A DNA stretch of 64,000 bases from Bacteroidia bacterium (GTDB lineage: Bacteria; Bacteroidota; Bacteroidia; Flavobacteriales; Flavobacteriaceae): the NCBI GenBank assembly GCA_030427735.1, contig JAUIBP010000001.1, positions 186,001 to 250,000 of the forward strand. The letters run 5' to 3'. Shown here one piece after another: positions 30,804 to 40,500 of the stretch (position 1 is its first letter; each line of letters starts with the position of its first letter). Under the pieces are notes generated by a model that did no database searches, had not been told where the DNA came from, and saw only the letters and a list, made by a program, of their open reading frames with translations. A program made the translations under genes and the position numbers.

Positions 30804-32171
30804 TTAAATATCGTCTCCATATCTTTCTTCTGTAATTTGTTCTAATGTTTTCCCTTGGGTTTTTGGCGTCCAAATTGTGCCTATTATTAATGCAACAATT
30901 AGTAAGCCTATCATAACATTGGCTGCGGTGTGAAAACCTTCGCCGTTTTCTCCGTATATAAATACAAATCCGAATCCCCATATTGCCGCTATAGCCCTAA
31001 CCACAAAGAACATGATGCCTTGAGCTGCTGCACGATATTTAGCAGGAAAAAGCTCTGAAGCCCAGAGTGCATAAAAGGCTTGTACACTTATACCAGCATG
31101 CACACCCCAAAGAATGGTAAACGCCCATAAAGCAATATAATTTTTTATTCCTATAAAAATAAGAATACCCCAAGCAACAATACCTATGGTGGTACCAATA
31201 AAATATAACCAACGCTGATTTACTTTATCGACAAACATAGAAAAACCAAAATACGTTACCGCAATAATTATAAGCCATTGTATAGCCGAAACCATATTAG
31301 CTTCTTCGTTAGATAGTCCGCCAGCAGTTTCATAAATATGCTGCTGAAAAAAGCCCATAACAGAAGCAACCATATTCCATGTCACATAAATTCCTGCTAA
31401 AAAGAGCATGGTGCGAATATTAACCTTTTTAGTAAATAATGTACCAAACGAAGCAAACACACTAGGCTGTTTTTTAGTATCCTGTAATTTTTTGGCGGCT
31501 TCCCAGTCTTTCGACTCGTTAAGCTTTCGCTGAAGATTCCAAGCAATAAAAGCTACTATAAATAACGAACCAAAAATAAGGCGACTACTAAATACATTAA
31601 CAGCTTCTACACTCGCGTTCTCACCAATAAAAATACCTGCCATATTTTTTACAAAACCAAACAAAACACCAGCAGAAGCATCATCCTTACCAGGCGCAAG
31701 CAACATGCCTAAAAGTAAAATAATGGTTGGACCAACACCCCATGCAAATTGAGAAATTCCCATGTTACGGCCACGATTACTAACTTCCGAATTTTCGGAA
31801 ATGTAAGTCCACGACGCAGGCACACCCGCTCCTACCGAAATACCTGTAATTAAAAAACCAAGTAACAGCATCGGGAAATTTACCGTAAACATAATGATGG
31901 CTACACCTAGCATGTAGACTAACATATTGTAGGTGTAGATTTTTTTTCGCCCATAATTATCGGCAAGAAAACCACCTATAATAGCGCCTAAAGCAGCACC
32001 AAAAGCGTTAGCACTTATAGCATTAAGCCACCCCAAATTGCCTTCTGTTAACCCTAAATAATTTTGCCAAAGTGTTAACCCGCTGGCTCCAGCAACAATT
32101 GCTCCGGCATCGAGATAATTGGTAATCGATACTGCTATAGTACTTTTTAAGCTTCCTTTTTTGTGTTCCAT
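30804..32171 (-). CDS. MFS sugar transporter
   Basis: 455 residues with about 12 hydrophobic segments. MFS markers include the loop motif LADNYGRKKIYTYN after TM2 and the second-half equivalent around FSMFVDKVNQRW. The final TKTQGKTLEQITEE is typical of sugar porters. A long central loop is present. It probably imports mono- or oligosaccharides with a proton. It follows the TIM-barrel isomerase gene after 196 bases with no obvious terminator and precedes cytoplasmic GH78, which fits import of rhamnosides. The substrate is inferred from context only. Confidence 0.85.
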   Translation of the reverse strand: MEHKKGSLKSTIAVSITNYLDAGAIVAGASGLTLWQNYLGLTEGNLGWLNAISANAFGAALGAIIGGFLADNYGRKKIYTYNMLVYMLGVAIIMFTVNFPMLLLGFLITGISVGAGVPASWTYISENSEVSNRGRNMGISQFAWGVGPTIILLLGMLLAPGKDDASAGVLFGFVKNMAGIFIGENASVEAVNVFSSRLIFGSLFIVAFIAWNLQRKLNESKDWEAAKKLQDTKKQPSVFASFGTLFTKKVNIRTMLFLAGIYVTWNMVASVMGFFQQHIYETAGGLSNEEANMVSAIQWLIIIAVTYFGFSMFVDKVNQRWLYFIGTTIGIVAWGILIFIGIKNYIALWAFTILWGVHAGISVQAFYALWASELFPAKYRAAAQGIMFFVVRAIAAIWGFGFVFIYGENGEGFHTAANVMIGLLIVALIIGTIWTPKTQGKTLEQITEERYGDDI

Positions 32172-32367
32172 TATTTCGCTATTCTTTTTTAGTGTGCTTC
32201 CACTTCATATCATTTTTCTAAAAACACCTCGCTACGCTATCTCTTTCTGTATATATTGTTCTTTTGAAATTTTGTGAAGTTGAAGATTTTATTAATTATT
32301 TGCATCCTGTACCCACCTGTTAAAAACGACAAATCGCTGAAAGTGAGAACGAATAATTTTCAATTAA

Positions 32368-33249
32368 TTAAAGATTTTCAAATTCTCTTTTAGCAGCTTC
32401 CCAACAATCTTGTATAATATCTTTGTATAACAAAGCCTGCTGCCAACGGTCGCCTTCTTCCTGAGCTTTACTGGTTTCGTTAAAAAACGTTCTTTCATAA
32501 AAGATTTCAGCCTTCAACAATTCTATAGTAAAACAGATATAATCTCCAGGAATGGCCGATTTTAAAAATCCGATAAACGAGCGTTTCCACATTTCTTTAA
32601 AATGCTGTACATAACTTTCGTTTGCATCTTTAACATTTACCTGAATAGATCCTGGATTACCTATTCTACCATGCATAAAACGTACACGATCGAACACAGG
32701 CTGAATAAAATCCCATTTGTTTTCTATGCCGCCATATACCATTTCCTGACCCGTGTACCAATGCGAAAAATCGCCGTTAAAACGCACTTCTGGAAAACGT
32801 TTGGTTAGCTCAACGGTTCGGAACATGTCCTGAGTAATGGTCGCGCGATGGGTTTCGATGTAAATAGGAAAATCGTATGTTTTAGAGGTATTTAAAACGT
32901 AACTTACCAATTGATCTACTTCTGCATCCGATTCCATTCCCCACCCTAAATGAATACTCGCACAGTTATAATTTCCGTTTTTCCAGATGGGCATCAATGG
33001 ATCTAAATCGCCAACCTTATTAATTCTGGCATGTGCTGTCAATTCTAAACCTAATGCCTTGCATAATTCGGGATTTCCATCCTGAATACCCTGAAAACCG
33101 GCCTGCGCTATAGCGTCATGTTTTACTTTATCGCTACCTGTTGGCCCTTCCGAAAAAGACGGCAAATCATCGCAGGTATTGTAATTTATATCTATACGCA
33201 AACTGGGCGCATTACTACTGCCATTGTTGGTATTTTTTATCATGTTCAA
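32368..33249 (-). CDS. Sugar isomerase/epimerase-like TIM-barrel protein
   Basis: 293 residues of the xylose-isomerase-like TIM barrel superfamily. Likely metal ligands are Glu132 in YIETHRA, Asp160 in NGDFSHW, His193 in MHGRIG and the Glu in FTIELLKAE. No signal peptide. Its start is 3 bases after the SSS symporter stop, so the two are co-translated and probably act on the same sugar. Family members isomerise or epimerise ketoses and sugar acids or cleave modified sugars, so the reaction cannot be fixed from sequence. Confidence 0.75.
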   Translation of the reverse strand: MNMIKNTNNGSSNAPSLRIDINYNTCDDLPSFSEGPTGSDKVKHDAIAQAGFQGIQDGNPELCKALGLELTAHARINKVGDLDPLMPIWKNGNYNCASIHLGWGMESDAEVDQLVSYVLNTSKTYDFPIYIETHRATITQDMFRTVELTKRFPEVRFNGDFSHWYTGQEMVYGGIENKWDFIQPVFDRVRFMHGRIGNPGSIQVNVKDANESYVQHFKEMWKRSFIGFLKSAIPGDYICFTIELLKAEIFYERTFFNETSKAQEEGDRWQQALLYKDIIQDCWEAAKREFENL

Positions 33250-33252
33250 AAA

Positions 33253-34842
33253 TTAATGTCCGTTAAAAACTATATATAAAATAATCATAGTAACAATTAG
33301 TGCTCCCCAAAGTAATTTCACCTTAGGAGTTGCTTTAATTGGTACATAACTTAATGTATTTGTGTTGGTATTTTTATTCTTATCTAATAAAGAAATAAAC
33401 ACGATTACAAAAGATAAAAACACAAATATGTAAAAGGATAACAATAAAAAGTGAGGCCAAAATTTATCGGTTGCATTAGGTGCATCTGGAAATACCCATA
33501 AATACAAAACACCAATGGAAAGACTTAATAAGGTACCGAATATTAAAATGAAATTGGCTGCCTTTGTTGTCGTTTTTTTCCAAAGTACACCAAATAAAAA
33601 CACCACAGACATAGGTGGTGCTATAAAACCAAGAACCGATTGAAAAACATCGAATAAATTTAATCCTTTAATACTATTAATGGCTAATGTTATAAAAATA
33701 GACAAGATAGCACCTACAACGGTAACCATATGCCCTACCTGAACAATTCGTTTTTGCCCTGCAGTAGGTTTAATTTTTTTCACATAAATATCCATAGTAA
33801 ACACAGTGCCAAGAGCATTTAAAGCCGAATCGATGGTACTAACTAAAGCAGCAATTAAAACAGCCATAACCAAACCTCGCATTCCCGTAGGGAATAATTC
33901 TGTAACCATAGTCATGTAAGCTTCATCGGGATTGTTTAAATCTGGAAACAACACAAAGCACATAATTCCTGGTAGAATAAACAGCGGTAAATCTATAATC
34001 TTTAACCACGCCGTAAAGTTTGCGCCTAACTGCCCCTGTTCTATACTTTTAGAGCCTAAAACCGATTGCACCATAGACTGGTCTGTACACCAAAACCAAA
34101 CGCCCATAATTGGGTAACCCAGCACAATTGCTGTCCATGGGTAACTACTATCGTCGGCTGGTAAAAACAAATTCCAATAGTTAGAAGGTGTATTACTAAC
34201 CAAACCGTCTACCCCACCTACACGATCTAACCCAACCCACATTAAGGCAAAGGAAACTATTATAAGGAGTACCATTTGAATAACATTGGTATAGGCTATC
34301 GTTTTAAGTCCGCCAGCCATAGTAAAAAAACCAGCAATGACTAATAATAAAACCACCGAAGACCACATGGGCAAGTTTAAAATTTGCTGAATTAATACAC
34401 CTCCAGCAAACAACGTTAAGGACAACCAACTTATTAAAACCGTAACTATGGTATACCAAGCCAAGATGTTTTGAGTAGAATCGCCAAAACGCTTACCCAT
34501 AAATTCTGGTAAGGTTTGTACTTTGGCACCAAGATAACGCGGTGCAAAAACTATGGCCAATAAAAAAATAAAAACAAAGGCATACCACGAAAAGTTACCA
34601 GCTACAATACCTGTTGTATAACCTATACTAGCCGAAGCTATTAACATAGAGGGGCCTACATTTGTGCCCCACATGTTAAAACCAATACTGGTCCAATTTA
34701 AAGAGTTACCTGCTAAAAAATAATTTTCATCGCTTGGTCGTTTAGAACTAAAACTTATCCAAGCTCCAATTGCTATTAATCCTAAAAGATAAATGCCTAC
34801 AATAGCAAAATCTAGTAGTTCTAGTTGCTCGTATATATTCAT
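33253..34842 (-). CDS. Sodium:solute symporter (SSS family), sugar-type
   Basis: 529 residues with about 14 hydrophobic segments. SSS-family features are ENYFLAGNSLNWTSIGFNMWGTN split across the first loops, the GGLKTIAYTNVIQ segment, and the sodium-site region ALVSTIDSALNALGTVF. Bacterial sugar-type SSS proteins import galactose, sialic acid, uronates or similar compounds using sodium. The gene sits between a PhyH oxygenase and a TIM-barrel isomerase with very short gaps, which suggests transport and conversion of one unusual monosaccharide. Confidence 0.88.
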   Translation of the reverse strand: MNIYEQLELLDFAIVGIYLLGLIAIGAWISFSSKRPSDENYFLAGNSLNWTSIGFNMWGTNVGPSMLIASASIGYTTGIVAGNFSWYAFVFIFLLAIVFAPRYLGAKVQTLPEFMGKRFGDSTQNILAWYTIVTVLISWLSLTLFAGGVLIQQILNLPMWSSVVLLLVIAGFFTMAGGLKTIAYTNVIQMVLLIIVSFALMWVGLDRVGGVDGLVSNTPSNYWNLFLPADDSSYPWTAIVLGYPIMGVWFWCTDQSMVQSVLGSKSIEQGQLGANFTAWLKIIDLPLFILPGIMCFVLFPDLNNPDEAYMTMVTELFPTGMRGLVMAVLIAALVSTIDSALNALGTVFTMDIYVKKIKPTAGQKRIVQVGHMVTVVGAILSIFITLAINSIKGLNLFDVFQSVLGFIAPPMSVVFLFGVLWKKTTTKAANFILIFGTLLSLSIGVLYLWVFPDAPNATDKFWPHFLLLSFYIFVFLSFVIVFISLLDKNKNTNTNTLSYVPIKATPKVKLLWGALIVTMIILYIVFNGH

Positions 34843-34916
34843 TAATTATGTCTTTACTGGATGCTGGCACATCCAGAAATTAGTTAGTAGTTAATTATTA
34901 GGGAGAATAGAAAAAT

Positions 34917-35675
34917 TTAAACCACGTTATGTGCACTTACATTTTCTCCATTCTCTATAAATGGTTCTGCCCAATATAGTGGTTTTTTACCATCCTTTAA
35001 AATAGGTTCTGCAGAATACTGAATTAATAATACACGTCTGGATTTATTTGTTTTGTTAGAACCACTTCTATGGAAACACGTGCTTGAAAACAACGCCACA
35101 TCGCCAGCATTTAACACCGCTGGAATACCTGGGTTATCTCCAAAATATCCTATTTTATCGTTAGTACCTTCTTGTAGAGTGTGGTCTATTCTAGCTGTGG
35201 TACCAGCATCTTTGTACGGTAACATATAAACGGTTCCGTTTTCCTCGGTCACATCGTCTAATGGTAGCCAAATAGACAAGTATGGTTTATGGTCGAAATC
35301 TAAATACCCAGAGTCTTGATGCCAAGAGAATGTCATGCCCTTATCGGCTGCTTTTACTACAAATTGTTCTAAAAACAAGTATACGTTTTCTCCTAAAATC
35401 TTACGCGTAATTTCTTCTAATTCCTTACCAAAAATCAGGTCTTTCATGGTCTCGCTATCCTTATAACGCAGGGCTATAAAGTAACGTTTTCCTTTATGGT
35501 TAATTTCGTCTACCTCAACACCTTTACGATCCATTTCCTCGTCTTTTTCTTTTATAAATCGCTGACATTCGTCTTGTAAACGTTTTATCATTTCTGGAGA
35601 AATCACGTCTTTTACTAAACAGAATCCTTCTTCTTGGAACTGTTTTAATTTGTCGTTACTTAATATTGTACTCAT
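34917..35675 (-). CDS. Phytanoyl-CoA dioxygenase (PhyH) family Fe(II)/2-oxoglutarate oxygenase
   Basis: 252 residues, no signal peptide. The iron facial triad is visible: His119 and Asp121 in FSWHQDSGYLDF, and His202 in TCFHRSGSN. An arginine a few residues later (NKSRRVLLIQY) would bind 2-oxoglutarate. The hydroxylase core includes LSIWLPLDDVTEENGTVYML. It is unusual in a glycan cluster. Placed between GH31 and a symporter, it could oxidatively remove an O-methyl group from a methylated sugar, or oxidise another small substrate; this is inference. It starts 24 bases after the GH31 stop. Confidence 0.85.
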   Translation of the reverse strand: MSTILSNDKLKQFQEEGFCLVKDVISPEMIKRLQDECQRFIKEKDEEMDRKGVEVDEINHKGKRYFIALRYKDSETMKDLIFGKELEEITRKILGENVYLFLEQFVVKAADKGMTFSWHQDSGYLDFDHKPYLSIWLPLDDVTEENGTVYMLPYKDAGTTARIDHTLQEGTNDKIGYFGDNPGIPAVLNAGDVALFSSTCFHRSGSNKTNKSRRVLLIQYSAEPILKDGKKPLYWAEPFIENGENVSAHNVV

Positions 35676-35699
35676 AACATTTGGTATTAGTTTTATTGG

Positions 35700-37964
35700 T
35701 TACATTGTATTGATAAGAGTCCAAATACCTTTAAACCCTGTATCTATTTTTATTGTTTTTGTTTTATTGAAATCCATTTCGTCTGTACAATTTACCGACT
35801 CCAAATACATCGGAATTTCGGTATTCGCCTTTACCCAAACAGGCATGTCGCTTAAATTTGATTTAAACGATTTAAGCCATTTTTGACCTTCCATACGTTC
35901 CCCGGTAAAGAAATTCACCCAATTTCCCTCGGGTAAATACACTTGTCTTGTGTTTTCTGAATTCATAATTGGAGCCACCAAAAAATCGTCTCCAAAATAA
36001 TACTGGTCGTCAATGTGCCAACACATGCTGTCTTCTGGATGGTGCATAAGCAGGGCGCGTAGTACAGGGTATCCTGTTGTTGTGGTTAACTTGCTTTGTT
36101 CCCAAATATAAGGTAACAAGGCGTAGCGTAATTTCCACCAAGACCTTACTATATCAGCAATTTCTGGATAATAATAAGGTTCCCGTTTAGACGTTCCATG
36201 ATAGCGAATATGCGAAGTAAACACTCCAAATTGAGTCCAACGCACATACAAATCGTCTGGAATTACGGCATTCATAAAATCAGGAACACCATGAAAACCA
36301 GGTACGTCGTGACTCCAAAACCCAAATCCAGATAATCCTAAATGCAGACCTCCTTTTAAAGAGCCAGCCATACCATCCCAAGATGCTGCTGCATCTCCAC
36401 CCCAGTGAATAGGGTATCTTTGGCAACCAGCCCAACCTGCTCTTGCCCATACTAGCCCGTCGCCAGTCACTTCTTTAGTAACTTCGAAAGCTGCTTTTTG
36501 ATATAGTAAAGCATATAAGTTATTGAGCTTTTCTGGCGACATGTTATGGTAAACGGCATCCATATGTATTTCTTCACCAAAATCGGTTTTTATAGCCGCA
36601 ACCCCCATATCTAAAAGATTCCGAAGTAAATCTTTATACCAATTAACCGCTTTAGGGTAGGTAAAATCTATAGTTCCTGCATAATCTAACGTACTAAAAT
36701 TAGAACCATCTTGTTCTTTTTTAGTCTTAACAGTACACATGTAATGTTGTTGCTTCGCTTCAGTATATTGCTCGGCATCTTCGGCAATATATGGCAATTG
36801 CCACAGACTAATACGATAGCCTTTTTCCTTTAAATTGCTAATGAATTGTTTCGGATTTGGAAAGCGTTCTGGATTAAATTTCCATTCGCATAACCAATCG
36901 GTTTCGAACCAGCCCGTATCTAAATGAATAACATCGCAAGGGTAATCTTCTAACCGCAATCGGTAACAAATCTCGTTAACCTCATCTGCCGAGAAATAGG
37001 TCATTCTACTCATCCAAACACCAAAACTCCATAATGGCGGCACTTCTGGAAACCCTGTAAGTTGTTTATAATTATAAATAATGCGTTCGGGTGTCTCCCC
37101 TGCCATTAAAAACAAATCTAACACAGGCTCTTCGGTTAATATTTGTACCGATCGTGTAGAAAAATCTGTAAGCGATAATTTACTGTAGGCCGAGGTATGC
37201 ATAAATAAACCGTAACCTTCGCTAGACAAATAAAATGGGATATTTTTATAGGTTCTTTTATTATTTACACCCTGTCCATCCTGATTTTTAAGTTGAAACG
37301 TATGCCCCGATAAATCCATTTTAGAAAAGCGTTCGCCAGTGCCTACAAACTTTTCGTCTGGTTTTGCGGCAAAGGACATGGTACTTTTATCTGGAATGCC
37401 GTTTTTTGTAATAAACGCCAAAGACATGGCATCCATACGTCTTGGAAAAAACTGATCGTGTCCACTTACTTGTATTGACGTAACACCATCGGGATATAAT
37501 ACGGCTTCGAAAGATTCTTGTGGCGCAGGCAATAAATCGCTCCAATAATCAATTTTTGGAGTCGATAAATCTATTTTAGCCTTAATAACGCCTGTGGTAT
37601 CTTCTATAATCCAATGATTTTCGAAAACCGTAAATTGTAATGCAGTTTCGGTTACCTCGTCGGCCATTTGTAACATTTCGGAATCGTCTTCCACAGTGCC
37701 ATCAAAAGCGATGCTTAAACGTAAAATAGATGAACCATAAGCGCGAATTATAACCTGATATGATTTACGCGCGATTGTTTCGTCTGGAACAATTTCGTTA
37801 GATACTTGCTGTGCCTGAAAGGGTACTGTTAACATAACGCCCAAACCATTTTGGGATATTGCAGTAGGTTTACAGGATTTCCAAAGTTTTGAAACACCAA
37901 CTTCTTGGGATAAGTCGGTATCAAAATCTAGAAAATCGAAAAATTGATGGTTGGTTTGTTTCAT
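35700..37964 (-). CDS. GH31 glycoside hydrolase, cytoplasmic (alpha-xylosidase YicI-like)
   Basis: 754 residues without a signal peptide. The N-terminal beta-sandwich (EKFVGTGERFSKMDLSG) is followed by the GH31 barrel: nucleophile Asp461 in AAIKTDFGEEIHMD and acid/base Asp524 in YPIHWGGDAAASWDGM. The KTDFGE form is that of YicI-like alpha-xylosidases rather than typical alpha-glucosidases (WxDMNE). It would release xylose or a related alpha-linked sugar from imported oligosaccharides. It differs from the lipoprotein GH31 in the xylose operon (46168) in both compartment and motif. Confidence 0.88.
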   Translation of the reverse strand: MKQTNHQFFDFLDFDTDLSQEVGVSKLWKSCKPTAISQNGLGVMLTVPFQAQQVSNEIVPDETIARKSYQVIIRAYGSSILRLSIAFDGTVEDDSEMLQMADEVTETALQFTVFENHWIIEDTTGVIKAKIDLSTPKIDYWSDLLPAPQESFEAVLYPDGVTSIQVSGHDQFFPRRMDAMSLAFITKNGIPDKSTMSFAAKPDEKFVGTGERFSKMDLSGHTFQLKNQDGQGVNNKRTYKNIPFYLSSEGYGLFMHTSAYSKLSLTDFSTRSVQILTEEPVLDLFLMAGETPERIIYNYKQLTGFPEVPPLWSFGVWMSRMTYFSADEVNEICYRLRLEDYPCDVIHLDTGWFETDWLCEWKFNPERFPNPKQFISNLKEKGYRISLWQLPYIAEDAEQYTEAKQQHYMCTVKTKKEQDGSNFSTLDYAGTIDFTYPKAVNWYKDLLRNLLDMGVAAIKTDFGEEIHMDAVYHNMSPEKLNNLYALLYQKAAFEVTKEVTGDGLVWARAGWAGCQRYPIHWGGDAAASWDGMAGSLKGGLHLGLSGFGFWSHDVPGFHGVPDFMNAVIPDDLYVRWTQFGVFTSHIRYHGTSKREPYYYPEIADIVRSWWKLRYALLPYIWEQSKLTTTTGYPVLRALLMHHPEDSMCWHIDDQYYFGDDFLVAPIMNSENTRQVYLPEGNWVNFFTGERMEGQKWLKSFKSNLSDMPVWVKANTEIPMYLESVNCTDEMDFNKTKTIKIDTGFKGIWTLINTM

Positions 37965-37989
37965 TATATTTTTTATAATCTTTTCTAAA

Positions 37990-40500
37990 CTATTCGTTGC
38001 TCGTTTGGAGCGGTTTTAAAAACACCCACGTTTCTCCTGGTTTTGCGCCTTCAATTCCTGTTTGATACTTTTTCATTAAAGCATTCCACTCCTCGACTTT
38101 AGGATTATTTTCGGTAGTTTTGGGGTTTAGTTCTTCTAGGGTACTTGTTTCAGGAATACTAATTACCAATAGTAATTGCCTGTTATTTTTAAACACTTGC
38201 AGCTGCTGAAAATTAGCATTACAAAACCCTTGGGCAACCTCTGGCCAGTCTTTAAACTGGATGTTGTGGTATTCCAAATATTCGTTTTGCAACTGGGCAT
38301 TATCTACCAAATTTGCCGTTAACAAGACATGTTTCCATTGGGGTGCCAAATTGGTATCTTTACACCTTTCGTATTTGTTAAAATTATATACGGGTACATC
38401 GTAAGCTTTAATTTTAGCAGTAGGATATTCTACCTCTAAACGTTGCTGTAACAAGTCTATATGATTTAGTTTGCCATACAATACCAAATGATTATTCCAT
38501 TGGTACAATTGTGGCGCTATAACCCCATGTTTAGTCGCAATCGATTGAATTTCACTCGCGGAAAAATCAGTCCCAATTAACTCTAAAGCAGCGTAATGTA
38601 GGACTTCCTGTAACGGCCATTCTCTATCGGTTACTACTTCGGTTTTTAAATGTTGATAAGGCTTACGAATACCTGCATTCGCTTTAATGCTATCGGCCAC
38701 ATAGGCGTTATTATTTTGCCATACATTATCTGGGCCATTAGCATTTTGAAGGAATTTTTCTGATGGCACCCAATTGTTTTCGACAGTAAAATACGACGAG
38801 CCTTCGTCTGTATATAAATAAAACCAATGGTACGGATCGTGGGCATACGGATTATAATAAATATCTTCTACAACATTCTCTGTTATCACACTTTTAGGCT
38901 GTGCCGACAAAGTATAAATTGCAGCAACATCGTAAAGATGTTTCCCGTAATGATGGATGTAATTGCCCTTTACCGTATTGTTTTGCATAACATTTACAGT
39001 CTTGGTCCATCCCCAACCCAAACCAATACCTGTATACGAAACCTCCGAAATTTCGTTATGGGCAATAGTAATATCCTTTACAAAGCCTGCACTAATTCCA
39101 ACAGTCCCCCAATCTTCATTGGTTACATCGGTAATTAAATTATCGGTAATGCGCTCGTATTCGCAAATTTCTCTGCTATCTTTAGGATTGTAAGGCAAAT
39201 GTGTTTCGAATGCTTCGTCTGAAAACACACCTACATTAATTCCGCTGCCCCCAATATCTTTAAACAGATTACCTGAAACAACATTGTGCTTCGTCCCTCT
39301 ATGTAAGTCTAATCCGGTTGAAGATAAATGTGTAAACTCGCAACCTTCAACTAACAAATTATGAGCGTAATTTATTTCCATGGCAGCTCTTGGTCTACCA
39401 ATCCACCCCTGATTTTCTAAACCAGCCTTATCGGGCGTACCTGGAACTTTCAACTTATAGGCATCCAATAAATACATTCCTGCTTGCAACGGCACGTGAC
39501 CTTGTTCTGAAGGGCGCAGCCAATTACTATGTTGAAATGAAATACCTTTAAAATGTACATGTTCTACCAGGTTATCTATGGTTCCTTTAACCGTTACCAA
39601 ATTTTCTAGTACAGGTACTACTACCTCTAAATTATTAAGCTGTTCGCCTTTTCGTGGGTAATAATACAGTTTTGCATTTGCCTTGTCTAAATACCATTCG
39701 CCCGGCTCGTCTAAGAATGCTAAAGCATTATTTAGATAGAATGGTGAGTTTCCAGTGGTTTTGGATATCCAAGGAGCTGGCCAAGGGTGTTCGCTTTGTA
39801 TTTTGCTTTCTGGTTGTAAGAACGATAATTTAGCACTATCGCCTTTTACTTCAATATCCGAAATACGTAAGTTGGCTATTGCCCACCACTGCTGAATACA
39901 CATTTCCATGCCTGCCTCATAGGCTAACGATTTATTTTCTAATGGAATCCAACAGGTTTCTGACGCTTTATCCCAAGACAAAATACGATTCATTTTACTT
40001 CCTGTAGTCGATTTTGCTCGTGTTGCTTTTACACCATTAACCCACAATTGTCTGTAATTTAACAATGTTCCTGCTTGTTTTGGGGCATCGGCCACCCAAA
40101 CAGTCCCCGATTTTAACCCGTTTACAGAGCCCGCTTTTTTCCAATTAGGCACACGCATCCCACCACTAATTATGGGTTTAGAATCCTTATAGGCTTCAAT
40201 TATTGTTGGGCTTGTTGCTGTACCAGAATCTTCTGGACGGATAAATATTGGTGTATTTAAAAAATAAGTCCCTTCTAATAAAATGATTCGAATACCATTT
40301 GCTATTCCAGAATCTTTTAATCGGCGTAATTCTCGGGCTTTTCTCAAGGCCATATTTAAAGTAGCCAAAGGCGCCACTTTTGTACCTTCGTGAGTATCGT
40401 TTCCGTTAATACTTACCCAAATTTCTGTAGCGCAAGCATTATAAACTACCCCTAAAAGTAATACTATACTAAAACAAAAAGCTCTTGTAAGCTTTATCAT
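37990..40500 (-). CDS. GH141-like parallel beta-helix hydrolase fused to an L-rhamnose mutarotase-type domain
   Basis: 836 residues with a signal peptide. The N-terminal start of the beta-helix (WVSINGNDTHEGTKVAPL, then IILLEGTYFLNTPIFI) and the central helix (EINYAHNLLVEGCEFTHL, HRGTKHNVVSGNLFKDIGGS, ENVVEDIYYNPYAHDPYHWF) resemble the GH141/right-handed beta-helix group. Residues ~723-836 match the RhaM/L-fucose mutarotase family: NEYLEYHN, then WPEVAQG, NPKVEEWNALMKKYQ and GAKPGETWVFLKPL. A weaker related half (WNNHLVLYGKLNHIDLLQQR) precedes it at ~660-715. Family knowledge: GH141 includes an alpha-L-fucosidase of the rhamnogalacturonan-II system, and RhaM interconverts sugar anomers. It is the first gene of the cluster. 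The substrate is unproven. Confidence 0.75.
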   Translation of the reverse strand: MIKLTRAFCFSIVLLLGVVYNACATEIWVSINGNDTHEGTKVAPLATLNMALRKARELRRLKDSGIANGIRIILLEGTYFLNTPIFIRPEDSGTATSPTIIEAYKDSKPIISGGMRVPNWKKAGSVNGLKSGTVWVADAPKQAGTLLNYRQLWVNGVKATRAKSTTGSKMNRILSWDKASETCWIPLENKSLAYEAGMEMCIQQWWAIANLRISDIEVKGDSAKLSFLQPESKIQSEHPWPAPWISKTTGNSPFYLNNALAFLDEPGEWYLDKANAKLYYYPRKGEQLNNLEVVVPVLENLVTVKGTIDNLVEHVHFKGISFQHSNWLRPSEQGHVPLQAGMYLLDAYKLKVPGTPDKAGLENQGWIGRPRAAMEINYAHNLLVEGCEFTHLSSTGLDLHRGTKHNVVSGNLFKDIGGSGINVGVFSDEAFETHLPYNPKDSREICEYERITDNLITDVTNEDWGTVGISAGFVKDITIAHNEISEVSYTGIGLGWGWTKTVNVMQNNTVKGNYIHHYGKHLYDVAAIYTLSAQPKSVITENVVEDIYYNPYAHDPYHWFYLYTDEGSSYFTVENNWVPSEKFLQNANGPDNVWQNNNAYVADSIKANAGIRKPYQHLKTEVVTDREWPLQEVLHYAALELIGTDFSASEIQSIATKHGVIAPQLYQWNNHLVLYGKLNHIDLLQQRLEVEYPTAKIKAYDVPVYNFNKYERCKDTNLAPQWKHVLLTANLVDNAQLQNEYLEYHNIQFKDWPEVAQGFCNANFQQLQVFKNNRQLLLVISIPETSTLEELNPKTTENNPKVEEWNALMKKYQTGIEGAKPGETWVFLKPLQTSNE

